From JBKQHQ01 sp052148715 (GTDB lineage Bacteria > Pseudomonadota > Alphaproteobacteria > Rhizobiales > Xanthobacteraceae): a stretch of DNA of 20,200 nt. Position 1 is the stretch's first letter. Each line of letters opens with the position of its first letter. The notes below the pieces were generated by a model. That model was not told where the DNA came from and did not search any database. It worked only from the letters and a program-made list of their open reading frames with translations. The stretch covers positions 1-20,200 of the forward strand of contig JBKQHQ010000131.1 of assembly GCA_052148715.1 (NCBI GenBank), written 5' to 3'. This document shows, piece by piece, positions 10,392 through 18,321 of this stretch. The translations under genes were made by a program, and so were the position numbers.

Positions 10392-10892
10392 ATGATCGAT
10401 GACCGCTCCGATATCCGCCCTGGCGAGGTTAAGACCGCGTTGCCGGAGCGTTTCGATGCCTCGGTCTACTTCATCGGTCGGATCCGAACACCCTGGACGC
10501 GTCGGGAGGAGTGTCCGAAGAACGCACGCGAATCCGATGCCGTGTGCACGATCGAGGTCGATCCGCGCTGGGCGCCGGCACTCAAGGGCGTCGAGACCTG
10601 CTCGCACCTCGTGGTGTTGTATTGGATGGACAAGGCCAGGCGCGACCTGCTGGTGCAGGCGCCGCGCCACTACGGCGAGCCGCGGGCGACGTTTGCGCTT
10701 CGCTCACCGGCACGGCCCAATCCCATTGCGCTGAGCGTCGTGCGTCTGTTGCGCGTCAGCGACGCGACCCTCTCGGTGGTGGGCCTCGATTGCCTCGACG
10801 GCACCCCGCTTCTCGATCTCAAACCCTACTTCGCCTCGACCGACGCGGTTTCTGACGCCAGCGTCGGCTGGCACGCCGAGCGGAAAGGTTGA
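10392..10892 (+). CDS. trmO: tRNA (N6-threonylcarbamoyladenosine(37)-N6)-methyltransferase TrmO/TsaA family
   Basis: A 166-residue protein of the UPF0066/TsaA family. Members such as E. coli TrmO use SAM to methylate t6A37 in tRNA, improving decoding. The beta-barrel core is evident: an early YFIGRIRTPW strand, the ECPKNARESD and IEVDPRWAPALKGVETCSHLVVLYW region, and the signature RSPARPNPIALSVVRLLRV, followed by GLDCLDGTPLLDLKPYF. It is shorter than E. coli TrmO (about 235 residues), lacking the C-terminal extension, as in many archaeal and alphaproteobacterial members. It is divergent from the methionine operon, with the operator between them. A SAM user beside a SAM-cycle regulator is suggestive but may be chance. 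Substrates outside tRNA have been proposed for some homologues, so the exact target is inferred. Confidence 0.87.
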   Translation: MIDDRSDIRPGEVKTALPERFDASVYFIGRIRTPWTRREECPKNARESDAVCTIEVDPRWAPALKGVETCSHLVVLYWMDKARRDLLVQAPRHYGEPRATFALRSPARPNPIALSVVRLLRVSDATLSVVGLDCLDGTPLLDLKPYFASTDAVSDASVGWHAERKG

Positions 10893-11529
10893 GGGCGTCC
10901 ACGATTTTGCGATCGGCCATTAATTCGATTCGGATGTCATTCTTCAAGGAGCATCATGCCGGTGCCAACCCGGGGAACTCTCTCAACAGAGCCCACCTCG
11001 AAGCCAAGGCAGCATCGATACCGTTGAGCGGCGTCATCCAGATTGTTGCACCCACATAGAGATACCTAGGGCCACGATCACCACGGTGCGGCCGTCTGTC
11101 GTTTGGCAGCTTTCGGCGTACCGATTTAGAAAGGTGGCTCGAAATTGACGAACTTGTCATTCTGATTGTTCAGGATGTCGCCAGTTCCCGGATTAAGCCC
11201 AGGATCAGATCGGGACCGGTTGTCGTTGACGTCTCAATCATCGCACCGCTGCCGCAGACCAACAGCACCTCATCGTCGATTGGGTTGCCGCTGTAGTAGC
11301 CCCCTCCGACGGCCGCAGCAGCGGCTGGTCCTTGTTGATCGTGCAATCGTCGTCCGCGCGGCTCCAGCACGCCGCGCCGGGAACCAAGCGGGGTCACGGA
11401 CCACCCAAGGGCCCGGTCGATAATCATGCTCGGCGGCAGCACGCCCGGCCCCACTCTCCCGGCTGCGCTTACCGGGAACTCTTCTGCTTGATATATAACA
11501 ACGGACCGCCGAGAAGCATACAACAACAA
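10893..11529. other. Gene-poor stretch, possibly with a decayed DJ-1/PfpI fragment
   Basis: No confident gene in 637 bases. A minus-strand frame (11529-11170, TTG start) encodes near its end DDEVLLVCGSGAMIE. This resembles DAILLVGGSGAVID of the adjacent DJ-1/PfpI protein at 11530-12411, so part of the stretch may be a degraded duplicate. The rest of that frame has no recognisable similarity and is rich in Arg, Pro and Ala. Another minus frame (11160-10954) has no supporting features. No transfer RNA or clear terminator seen. Confidence 0.3.
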
Positions 11530-12411
11530 CTACCACCCATAACGACGATAGGCCTTGTCATCGAGAACTTTTTTGACCTGCTCACCTGTACTAGAGGAGT
11601 CCGAGACAGATCGACCAGTGACGAAAGGATAGTCAACTATAACCGATATCTCCTTGCCGACGTTGCCGTGAAAGCGACCATTCGGACCAACTGCCAGCTC
11701 CATGACCAATTGGTGTGGAATCAATGGAAAATCGCTGGCGATATAGTTTCTTTTCGCTGCCTGAAGGTCGTCAATTACGCGTTTTGGTGGCCAAAAGCCG
11801 AATCCCGTGCTGTAATCGTAAGGCCTGGGGTGCCCGGTCACGTGCTTGCCCGATACGATCGGCCTCGGATCATCGTCCGAAATGGTCGTGAATGCGAGAC
11901 AAGCAATAGAATAACATTCCGCACCGATAGGTTTATCCAGCTGGTAGAAACAGCGAACCAGATCATGTATCCGATAATTGTTCATCATGTCGATCACTGC
12001 CCCACTCCCTCCTACGAGAAGAATAGCGTCGAACCGGCGTGATATTTCTTCCTTGCACTTATCCAATTCGCCAAAATAAGCTTCCCGTTCTCGGAGGTAA
12101 TTGGCCGAACTCGGGTAAGGGTTGTTTGGAAACCAGTCGCGTAAACTTATGGGCCGAGAAAGACGATCATTTGCGAGGTCGTCGATAGCGGCGACCTTTG
12201 CCGCGACGTCTTCGGACACTACCCGCTTGCCTAGCGGAGGATCTTCGAACATCGGATCCTTGCTAACCGGTAGCGCAACCGGACGCGCGCCAGTCGGCGT
12301 AATAAACGTTATTTCGTAACCGGCGCGATCAAAAACTTCGAGTGGAGCCACTAATTCCTCTCCCCAGAAACCCCACTCCGACAACGCAATTAGAATTCTC
12401 TGTGCCACCAT
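11530..12411 (-). CDS. DJ-1/PfpI family protein (class I glutamine amidotransferase-like fold), long form
   Basis: A 293-residue member of the DJ-1/PfpI superfamily, which includes Hsp31-type glyoxalases/deglycases, proteases and isocyanide hydratases. The N-terminal strand RILIALSEWGFWGEELVAPLEVF carries the acidic residue expected near the active site (E18/E19). The central strand is DAILLVGGSGAVID. The nucleophile elbow is KPIGAECYSIAC with Cys166, followed by a strand-turn VSGKHVTGHPRPYDY. The residue after the Cys is Tyr rather than the common His, so the chemistry may differ. An insertion (about 60-125) makes it longer than PfpI (about 170). It is last in the carbohydrate cluster, 84 bases after the other PfpI gene. 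A purine-rich AAGAGGAGGGA precedes the ATG. By eye its GC content is lower than that of its neighbours, which could mean separate acquisition. Confidence 0.85.
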   Translation of the reverse strand: MVAQRILIALSEWGFWGEELVAPLEVFDRAGYEITFITPTGARPVALPVSKDPMFEDPPLGKRVVSEDVAAKVAAIDDLANDRLSRPISLRDWFPNNPYPSSANYLREREAYFGELDKCKEEISRRFDAILLVGGSGAVIDMMNNYRIHDLVRCFYQLDKPIGAECYSIACLAFTTISDDDPRPIVSGKHVTGHPRPYDYSTGFGFWPPKRVIDDLQAAKRNYIASDFPLIPHQLVMELAVGPNGRFHGNVGKEISVIVDYPFVTGRSVSDSSSTGEQVKKVLDDKAYRRYGW

Positions 12412-12495
12412 TCCCTCCTCTTAGGATCACGCATTAGGAAATTCCGACGGATGTCGCCGGTAACTTCCGTTCGGTCGAAGCAAATAGCATCTTCT

Positions 12496-13197
12496 TCACG
12501 ACTTCTTCCCGCCGTTCGAGTGAGAGGCGATCTGCCGGGCGATGGCCGCGATGAACGGAAGCACCTCGTGCTTGCTGAAACCGGTGACGAGATCCTCGTC
12601 AGTCACGACCCGGTCGGGCGTGAGGACAATCTCGGCGCCGCAATTCATAATGTCGGCCATCACGACCGAGTGGCAGATCACCTTGCGGCCGCGCAGCAGC
12701 CGCGGGTTGGGTGTCAGGATCCAAAGGCCGTGGCAGAGTAGACCCTTGACGAGCCGCTTATCGGCCATCGCGTCGGCGAAGAGGCGCGGCAGCGGCGCCG
12801 ACTGAACGTGGCTCGACGGGTTGAATGAGGTCGGATCCGCCGGCAGATCGCCCGGGTAGCGAAGCCGGACACTCGTGTAGTTCGCAGCCATGACGATCGC
12901 CGCATAATCGTCGAGCCGAACGGCCGAGACGTCGCGCCTCACCTCGACACTGTCCGGCGTCTCCCAGGGCTGGTCATCGCTTGGGTCGATGTCGCCGTAG
13001 AATACGGCGCTCGCTGGCCTGTACTCGCCGTACCAGAGCCGTGACACGAGCTCGACCTGGGCGCCGAGGACCGGAAATCCTGCTAGATAGGCGGCGATCT
13101 CTTCCGGGATGAACTTGTTTTCGAGGGCGACCAAGATTTTTGCGCCGTCGATCCGCGGCGCGCCAACGAGAGCGGTCTGGACCGAGAAGCGGGTCAT
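12496..13197 (-). CDS. DJ-1/PfpI family protein, second paralogue
   Basis: A 233-residue DJ-1/PfpI protein. The first strand AKILVALENKFIPEEIAAYLAGF supplies the active-site acidic residue (E32/E33). The elbow KGLLCHGLWIL places nucleophile Cys155 next to His156, the classic arrangement, followed by LLRGRKVICHSVVMADI and the late GFSKHEVLPFIAAIARQI helix. The frame is open to 13410, but the start is taken at ATG 13197 because it overlaps the upstream epimerase-like gene by 4 bases (ATGA), implying translational coupling; the longer frame would lie inside that gene. It has little obvious similarity to the neighbouring PfpI protein beyond the fold, so the two are not a recent tandem duplication. 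Proteolytic, deglycase and hydratase activities are all known in this superfamily and cannot be separated by sequence alone. Confidence 0.87.
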   Translation of the reverse strand: MTRFSVQTALVGAPRIDGAKILVALENKFIPEEIAAYLAGFPVLGAQVELVSRLWYGEYRPASAVFYGDIDPSDDQPWETPDSVEVRRDVSAVRLDDYAAIVMAANYTSVRLRYPGDLPADPTSFNPSSHVQSAPLPRLFADAMADKRLVKGLLCHGLWILTPNPRLLRGRKVICHSVVMADIMNCGAEIVLTPDRVVTDEDLVTGFSKHEVLPFIAAIARQIASHSNGGKKS

Positions 13198-15263
13198 GTG
13201 TGTCTCCGTATCGATCGGAACTCGACGATCACTTGCGTGCCGAGCTCCTCGCGCTCGAGCTCTATCTGAAAATTCTTCGGGTCGAAGTTGGTGCGCGGAA
13301 TTCCGCCGACGGTGATGCGGCTGATCTCGACCGTGTCCGGCGGCATGAAGTCCGGCAGCACGTTGAGCGTTGTGTGGGCGCAATTCGCGTGCGGCCGGAA
13401 GAACAGGCAAAAGGTCGGGTCGACCACCGGGAAGGCCGAGTCCCCGGTCATGGTGCTCACCTTGCCCGACGGGCGCACGTAGGCGCGTAGGTAAACGTGA
13501 GCAAGGTAGTTCAGCTCAAAACTGTGATACCCGGCGACGGAGTGGCCGGCCTTCTGGGAGTAGCCGCCCTGTACGACGGGCGTGCCGTTGTCGGTGACGC
13601 GGAAATAGACGCCTCGGTTGTCGTGATCGAGGAAGTAAAGGTTCCAGAAAGTCATCATCTCACGCGCGAGCCGAACATGCTCCTCGTTCCTCGTAGTGCC
13701 GTGCACGATCAAATAGGCCAGGATTGCCTGCTCCTGCTGCCAAAAATCCTTGGTGTTGCCCCAGGTGAACTCGACGGGGAGGCCGCCGCTCGGCTCCCGT
13801 TCAAGCGCATCGAAGCAACCGCCGCGCAACTGGTCGATGCCGGCCTCCGTCATGTTGTCGATCAGCTTCGCCGCGAGCTCTTCGCACGCCTTCGCCCGAT
13901 CCTGGAGCTGCTTGCAGCCGGACGGATCCTCGCTGGCAAGACGGGCGGCTTCGGCGCGAAAAAAATTTGCCACCCGGGTCATGTTCCAAGCTATCTTGAA
14001 ATTGTGGCCGACGATACCGCGGTTCTGCTGCCAACCCCACCGATGGTCGGGCTTCCAGTCGTCGAAGAAGCGCTCGTTGACGAATTTGCTGCTCTCGTCT
14101 GGGAACTTGGTCAGGATCAGATTCGTGGTTTCGTCCAGGATCTCGCGGCAGGTTTTCAAGAGCTTCTCGGCCGGCTCGTGATCCTTGCCGCCGCGCGGCA
14201 GCGGATGAAGGGCTAGGATCAGATTGATCAGATAGGCCGGGATGTGGTCGCCGATCGAGTTCCAGTTCTTGCGGAGCTTGTTCTGGCCGAGCGCATAGAC
14301 GTCGGGGCGGAGGGTTGCGGGGTCGAGATGCGAGAAGTAGCCGCCCGTGCCGCCATAGCCGAAGCGCGGGTCGTCCCGAAAGAAATCCTGGAACGTGCGG
14401 ATCGAGCGCCAGACATCCTCCAGCACCTCCCAATCCTGCGTGATCCGGTAGTACTGGCAGAGGCCGGCGAGCGCGTAGATTTGCTCGTAGAGTGGGATCG
14501 TCCCCCGGTCGTCCGGGTTCTCGGAGGGCAGGATCATCACCGCGCCGCGGTCGCGCTTGCGCTTGCCGTATTGCCAGAAGCAGTACTTGCCGTCGTGGCT
14601 CAAGCTGCGAAAGGTCTCGCGCTGGTATTTCACGCCAGCGCGGGCGGCGAGCAGATAACGTTCGCCGCCGGTCAGCAGATAACAGGAGGATAGCCCGTAG
14701 ATCAGCCGTGACAGGGTAGCGCACTCCTGCACGTTGTCATCCGTCGGCAGGCCTAGAATGTTGAGGCTGGTTCGGTAAAACTCGGCGAAGTCGTCCCACT
14801 CGTAGGTGCGTTTGTCCTTGAACAGGTCGTCGAGCCACTGGTCCGCGAAGGCTGCGATCTGGGTCAGCCACCAATGCGGATCCTCGAATACGAACTGGTC
14901 CTGGTCCCCGGTTACCAGCGTGACCGTTCGCGCGTCGAAGCGGCTCTGGCCGGCATGCTCGATCTGGATCCCCGCGACAACTAGGAAGTATCCCTGCGTC
15001 ACGTATTTGCGGACCTTCTCTGAAGGTCCTTGGGACGGATCGTAGTCGGGCGGGTTCGGGAGGCGGTCCCGGTCGAGATCGTCCATGTTTCGGAGGACCG
15101 CGTAATTCGTCTCTGAGCTTGTCTGGACGTGGAACGTGTCTCCGCTCCGGCATTTCAGCGTGAAGGAGGCCCTCGGCAGATCGATTGCGGTGACCGTGCC
15201 GATCAGGGACATGCTTTGGGAGTAGAACCTCCCGGACGGGCTACTCGGGGACGTCTCGGTCAC
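13194..15263 (-). CDS. Long AGE-superfamily (N-acylglucosamine 2-epimerase-like) protein with extra end domains
   Basis: A 689-residue protein whose middle (about 125-600) looks like the (alpha/alpha)6 barrel of N-acylglucosamine 2-epimerases, cellobiose 2-epimerases and mannose isomerases. The family's histidine motifs are visible: GHNFKIAW (419-426, H420), WGNTKDFWQQEQA (501-513) and KAGHSVAGYHSFEL (571-584, H574 and H580). Residues 1-120 form a beta-rich domain (SLIGTVTAIDLPRASFTLKCRSGDTFHV) that resembles an OB-type fold, and about 605-689 a second beta-rich tail. Canonical AGE proteins have about 400 residues, so both ends are additions. There is no signal peptide. The GTG start at 15263 is fixed by AGGAGGAGG at 15279-15271, 7 bases away. 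It follows the GH13 gene and couples to the PfpI gene. The substrate is probably a sugar or oligosaccharide; the exact reaction is unknown. Confidence 0.8.
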   Translation of the reverse strand: MTETSPSSPSGRFYSQSMSLIGTVTAIDLPRASFTLKCRSGDTFHVQTSSETNYAVLRNMDDLDRDRLPNPPDYDPSQGPSEKVRKYVTQGYFLVVAGIQIEHAGQSRFDARTVTLVTGDQDQFVFEDPHWWLTQIAAFADQWLDDLFKDKRTYEWDDFAEFYRTSLNILGLPTDDNVQECATLSRLIYGLSSCYLLTGGERYLLAARAGVKYQRETFRSLSHDGKYCFWQYGKRKRDRGAVMILPSENPDDRGTIPLYEQIYALAGLCQYYRITQDWEVLEDVWRSIRTFQDFFRDDPRFGYGGTGGYFSHLDPATLRPDVYALGQNKLRKNWNSIGDHIPAYLINLILALHPLPRGGKDHEPAEKLLKTCREILDETTNLILTKFPDESSKFVNERFFDDWKPDHRWGWQQNRGIVGHNFKIAWNMTRVANFFRAEAARLASEDPSGCKQLQDRAKACEELAAKLIDNMTEAGIDQLRGGCFDALEREPSGGLPVEFTWGNTKDFWQQEQAILAYLIVHGTTRNEEHVRLAREMMTFWNLYFLDHDNRGVYFRVTDNGTPVVQGGYSQKAGHSVAGYHSFELNYLAHVYLRAYVRPSGKVSTMTGDSAFPVVDPTFCLFFRPHANCAHTTLNVLPDFMPPDTVEISRITVGGIPRTNFDPKNFQIELEREELGTQVIVEFRSIRRHT

Positions 15264-15364
15264 TTCATCACCTCCTCCTTTGCCTGCCGGCTCAGGTTTG
15301 CCTGTTCAAGGATCACGTTCCCCGAGTGAGCTAGGCTACACAGCGAGCGTTTAGTCTTTGTCAT
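15260..15364 (-). CDS. Possible 34-codon small ORF between the GH13 and AGE genes
   Basis: The ATG at 15364 lies 17 bases after the GH13 stop, and the frame ends in TGA overlapping the GTG start of the AGE gene by 4 bases (GTGA). The product MTKTKRSLCSLAHSGNVILE... is basic at the N terminus and ends in QAKEEVMK. A weak CGGAG lies about 12 bases upstream. The coupling geometry fits a translated leader or small subunit, but it may equally be chance in a 118-base spacer. I recognise no family. Confidence 0.35.
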   Translation of the reverse strand: MTKTKRSLCSLAHSGNVILEQANLSRQAKEEVMK

Positions 15365-15381
15365 GCCGTTTCGGCGCTCCG

Positions 15382-17823
15382 TTACAGACGCTGAAACACT
15401 GCGATACCGTTGGCAGGCAGGCGCGCATTGAAGCTGGCGCCGCCAGACGTGAGCACGCCGCTGTTGCAAATGCCGTCGCCTCCGTAGATCCGGGCATCGC
15501 TATTGAGCACCTCGATCCATGCGCCATCGCGCAGGGTGCCGCTCGTAACCTGATAGCCACTGTCGAAGGGTGCATTATTGAGGCTGGCGAGCACCAAGAA
15601 TTCAGCATCGCCAAGCCACCGCCGAAATGCCAATACGCGGTTCTCGTCATGAACATGCAACACGTCGACATGAGGCGAAATCAGCGCTTCTTCGCGCCGG
15701 CGGAGCCCGATTACGTCGCGATAGAAGCAAAACAGCTGCGCGCCGCTCCCGGTCTGCAGGCGCTGAATGTCCTCGCGGTGCTGGAGCCAATCATCGTAAC
15801 GATACGGCTCCTTGGCTCCCACCTCCTCGCCCATGAAGAACATAGGAACGCCGGGCGTGAGCAGCGTGAAGCCACAGGCGACGCGGCAGCGCGCCTCCGC
15901 CCAAGGACGAGTGCGTTCGTCGAGAAATCCGTTCACGGCCACCTGGATCGTGCGCGCCGAGTACATGGTCCTACCGCCGATCTGATAGGTCGCATTGCCG
16001 GCCTGATCATGGGATTCGTTGTAGATGACGCGCTGCGGCGTCGCGAGCAGCTTGTCGGCCATCACCGACATCGCCAGCGGCTCGTTGCCACCGAAGCCCG
16101 CCGTGCACACGAGCCGCGCATTGGAGGGGTCGTTCTGCGAGTCGCCGATGAGGTTGTGATACCAGTCCGCCCACCACGCCGCGTCGAAGCCGATCCCTCC
16201 GGTCTCCTGCGGCTGGGTAATGGCGCTCCAGCCGGTGTGATCTTCGGCGGTCAAAATCACCGAAGGCTTGATGAGCCTGAGCGTGCGCACCCATTCGCGC
16301 AGGAATTTGGCTCCCAGGAGATTGGCCCGCGGACAAGGCTCCCCGTTGGCGTGAATGCAGTTGTCGCGGTGAAACGCCTGCGTCAGATCGACCCGAAATC
16401 CGTCGACGTGGAACTCGGTGAGCAGCATGGCGGCACTGCTGACGAACAGCTTGCGAACGAACTCGCTGCGATAGTTCGGCGCCCAGCCGGTCGAGCCGTT
16501 GTCGAGGTAGCCGCCGTCGGCCGTCGGCCAGTCGCTGGGACTGCCCTCGTACCAGTAGTAGACGTTCCTATCGGGCTGGGTCGCGTCGTAGAGATACTGC
16601 GCGCGCTCCGCGTCCGGTACGTAGTGATTGTAGACCACGTCGAGCAGCACCGCGATGCCGCGCCGGTGGCATTCGCGCACGAAGTGCTTGAACTGATCGC
16701 GGCCGCCGCCCGCATAATCGGTGGCGAAGTAGTGTGATGTGCCGTAGCCCCAGGACCAGCCGCCTGCCTCCGACATCGGCATGAGCTCGACAGCGTTGAC
16801 GCCGAGATCCACGAGATGATCGAGTATGTCGATGGCATCCTTGAAAGACCCCGGCCGCGATCGGGCATCAGCGTCCGCACTCTGCGGCAGCAGACCCTCG
16901 ACGTGAAGCTCGTAGATGACAAGCTCCTCCAAACGAGCGGGCACCGGGCGCAGCGGATCGTATTCGTTGGCCCAGAAATCCACGTCGGCGAGCCACAGCC
17001 TCGGGGGAAAAGTGGGCTCCTCGAGCAGTTCGGTTACCCGCTTGGGATCAATGACGACCGAACAGCTTTGGGTGCCGTTCAGGTCTTGCGACGTACCGTT
17101 CCAGTCACCGAATCTCGCATCGGGATGCTCAGGCTTCTTGCGGCCGGTTCCGATCTGGCAGCGTGAGTAAAGGTCGGTGCGGTAGGCGGTTGAGCCGTCA
17201 TCGCGGACGATCCGATACATATACGGTTTATGGTCCCACTCGCCGAACGAGGAAAAGTCGGCGGCCGGACCGTTCGACCAGATGCCCTCCTCGCCTTTGG
17301 TCAGCGCAAAGGCTTGCCTATCGCCGGTGCCGTTGCTCCAGATGTAACCGCTCTTGGCGTCCCCCAATGCGACGGCGACTGACTTGGCATTGGGCGCCCA
17401 CACGGAGAACCGGATCGCCGGATCCTGAGCTCCTTCACGCCAAAACTTATTGGCTCCAAGTCGGCGGCAATGGGTGAACCAGTAGCGCTCGATCTGGCCG
17501 TCGCTCCGCAGCTGAAAATCGCAGTGCTGCGCCCTGGAGTTCGGATCCGCCACCTCGGTCGGAATAGCCCAGACGTTTGTCCGCTGAGGCGAGTCGGCGA
17601 TCACGCCCCAATGGAAGGTCCAGCCCAGCTGAGCCGCGTCGAACGCCACCGCCGCTCGCCAAGCCGGACAGCCGTCTGAGGCCTGAAACTCCTGCATGGC
17701 CACCGCGCGCCAATCGCTGGAATAGCGGCCCTTTTCGTCCCAACTGCCCATCAAGCGGACATTGCGGAAAATCGGGCGCTTAAGCCCCGTTACCCATTCA
17801 AACCGCACTTGCAATTGCGCCAT
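15382..17823 (-). CDS. GH13 alpha-glucan enzyme (branching-enzyme/isoamylase-like) with N-terminal starch-binding domains
   Basis: An 813-residue alpha-amylase superfamily protein. Numbers here count from an in-frame TTG six codons upstream (17841). The N terminus (about 7-115) resembles a glycogen/starch-binding module (VRFEWVTGL...VRLMGSWDEKG...W). About 141-270 is CBM48-like (IRFSVWAPNAKSVAVAL). The barrel has all GH13 regions: DVVYNH (401-406), GFRVD with nucleophile D485, acid/base E533 in LTAEDHTGW, and ESHD with D612. A beta-sandwich tail closes the protein. This architecture suits a branching enzyme, a debranching enzyme or a trehalohydrolase-type enzyme; I cannot choose. It has no signal peptide, so it is cytoplasmic. 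I prefer ATG 17823 over TTG 17841, though neither has a good Shine-Dalgarno. It is the first gene of the cluster, with a predicted promoter about 50 bases upstream. Confidence 0.9.
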   Translation of the reverse strand: MAQLQVRFEWVTGLKRPIFRNVRLMGSWDEKGRYSSDWRAVAMQEFQASDGCPAWRAAVAFDAAQLGWTFHWGVIADSPQRTNVWAIPTEVADPNSRAQHCDFQLRSDGQIERYWFTHCRRLGANKFWREGAQDPAIRFSVWAPNAKSVAVALGDAKSGYIWSNGTGDRQAFALTKGEEGIWSNGPAADFSSFGEWDHKPYMYRIVRDDGSTAYRTDLYSRCQIGTGRKKPEHPDARFGDWNGTSQDLNGTQSCSVVIDPKRVTELLEEPTFPPRLWLADVDFWANEYDPLRPVPARLEELVIYELHVEGLLPQSADADARSRPGSFKDAIDILDHLVDLGVNAVELMPMSEAGGWSWGYGTSHYFATDYAGGGRDQFKHFVRECHRRGIAVLLDVVYNHYVPDAERAQYLYDATQPDRNVYYWYEGSPSDWPTADGGYLDNGSTGWAPNYRSEFVRKLFVSSAAMLLTEFHVDGFRVDLTQAFHRDNCIHANGEPCPRANLLGAKFLREWVRTLRLIKPSVILTAEDHTGWSAITQPQETGGIGFDAAWWADWYHNLIGDSQNDPSNARLVCTAGFGGNEPLAMSVMADKLLATPQRVIYNESHDQAGNATYQIGGRTMYSARTIQVAVNGFLDERTRPWAEARCRVACGFTLLTPGVPMFFMGEEVGAKEPYRYDDWLQHREDIQRLQTGSGAQLFCFYRDVIGLRRREEALISPHVDVLHVHDENRVLAFRRWLGDAEFLVLASLNNAPFDSGYQVTSGTLRDGAWIEVLNSDARIYGGDGICNSGVLTSGGASFNARLPANGIAVFQRL

Positions 17824-17875
17824 AGGTGTCGTGCGCCACAAAATATCGCTTTTCGTCCGTACGGGCAGTTTTGGT

Positions 17876-17904
17876 ATAATACAACCATTTTATAACGGCC
17901 GCAA
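17876..17904 (-). promoter_or_regulatory. Predicted sigma70-type promoter of the GH13-AGE-PfpI cluster
   Basis: On the minus strand -35-like TTGCGG (17904-17899) and -10-like TATTAT (17881-17876) are separated by exactly 17 bases. Transcription would begin near 17868, about 45 bases before ATG 17823. Confidence 0.5.
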
Positions 17905-18217
17905 TATGTATTGATATCTAAATTTTGTCGTCGCGTACCGACTGAAGGAGCGTCCTCGTGGCAGCCCCCTAGATTGCTGAAGGATCGCTCTTAGAAATCA
18001 CATCAAACAAATTTTCTTGATGACTCAACAAATCACTATTAATTCGGCGAGAAGAGTGGTATGCAAGGTTAGGCACGTTTCCGCTTCTGAATATTCGACG
18101 TGACCCCGATGGGTCGGAACGATGCGGGATATCTTCCCGATTCGGAGGTTATTTTTTTGCGTGCTTTGTTTGTTTCGCCCGAAGTCTATATCTTTCACGA
18201 AATATTGTTTGACGAGG

Positions 18218-18245
18218 CCGCGCGAGGGCGCGTCTCCTCGCGCGG
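18218..18245. terminator. G/C hairpin downstream of the sortase gene
   Basis: Perfect 10-bp arms CCGCGCGAGG (18218-18227) and CCTCGCGCGG (18236-18245) enclose an 8-base loop. It lies about 75 bases past the sortase stop. No T-run follows on either strand, so it may be a Rho-dependent end or an RNA-stabilising hairpin rather than an intrinsic terminator. Confidence 0.35.
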
Positions 18246-18321
18246 GGGAATGGGGAAATAGCGTCAGCGTGACGCGTGGCACCGTGCAGCTGGCGTGGGT
18301 TGGACCGAAGCCGCCGATTGC

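Larger units (their letters stand above)
17842..18321. other. AT-rich intergenic stretch upstream of the GH13 cluster
   Basis: I see no gene. The stretch is clearly more AT-rich than the genes on either side between about 17840 and 18210. It contains the predicted promoter of the GH13 cluster and, near the sortase end, a G/C hairpin at 18218-18245. Minus-strand frames here (for example 18282-18025) show no domain-like features. Confidence 0.5.

Noticed and set aside
11332..12042. 236-codon plus-strand frame
   Set aside because: It is antisense to the DJ-1/PfpI gene, which has clear motifs, and its own translation shows no domain.
13198..13410. Longer N terminus for the second PfpI protein
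   Set aside because: It would sit inside the AGE gene; the MTRF start gives an ATGA overlap and a normal first strand.
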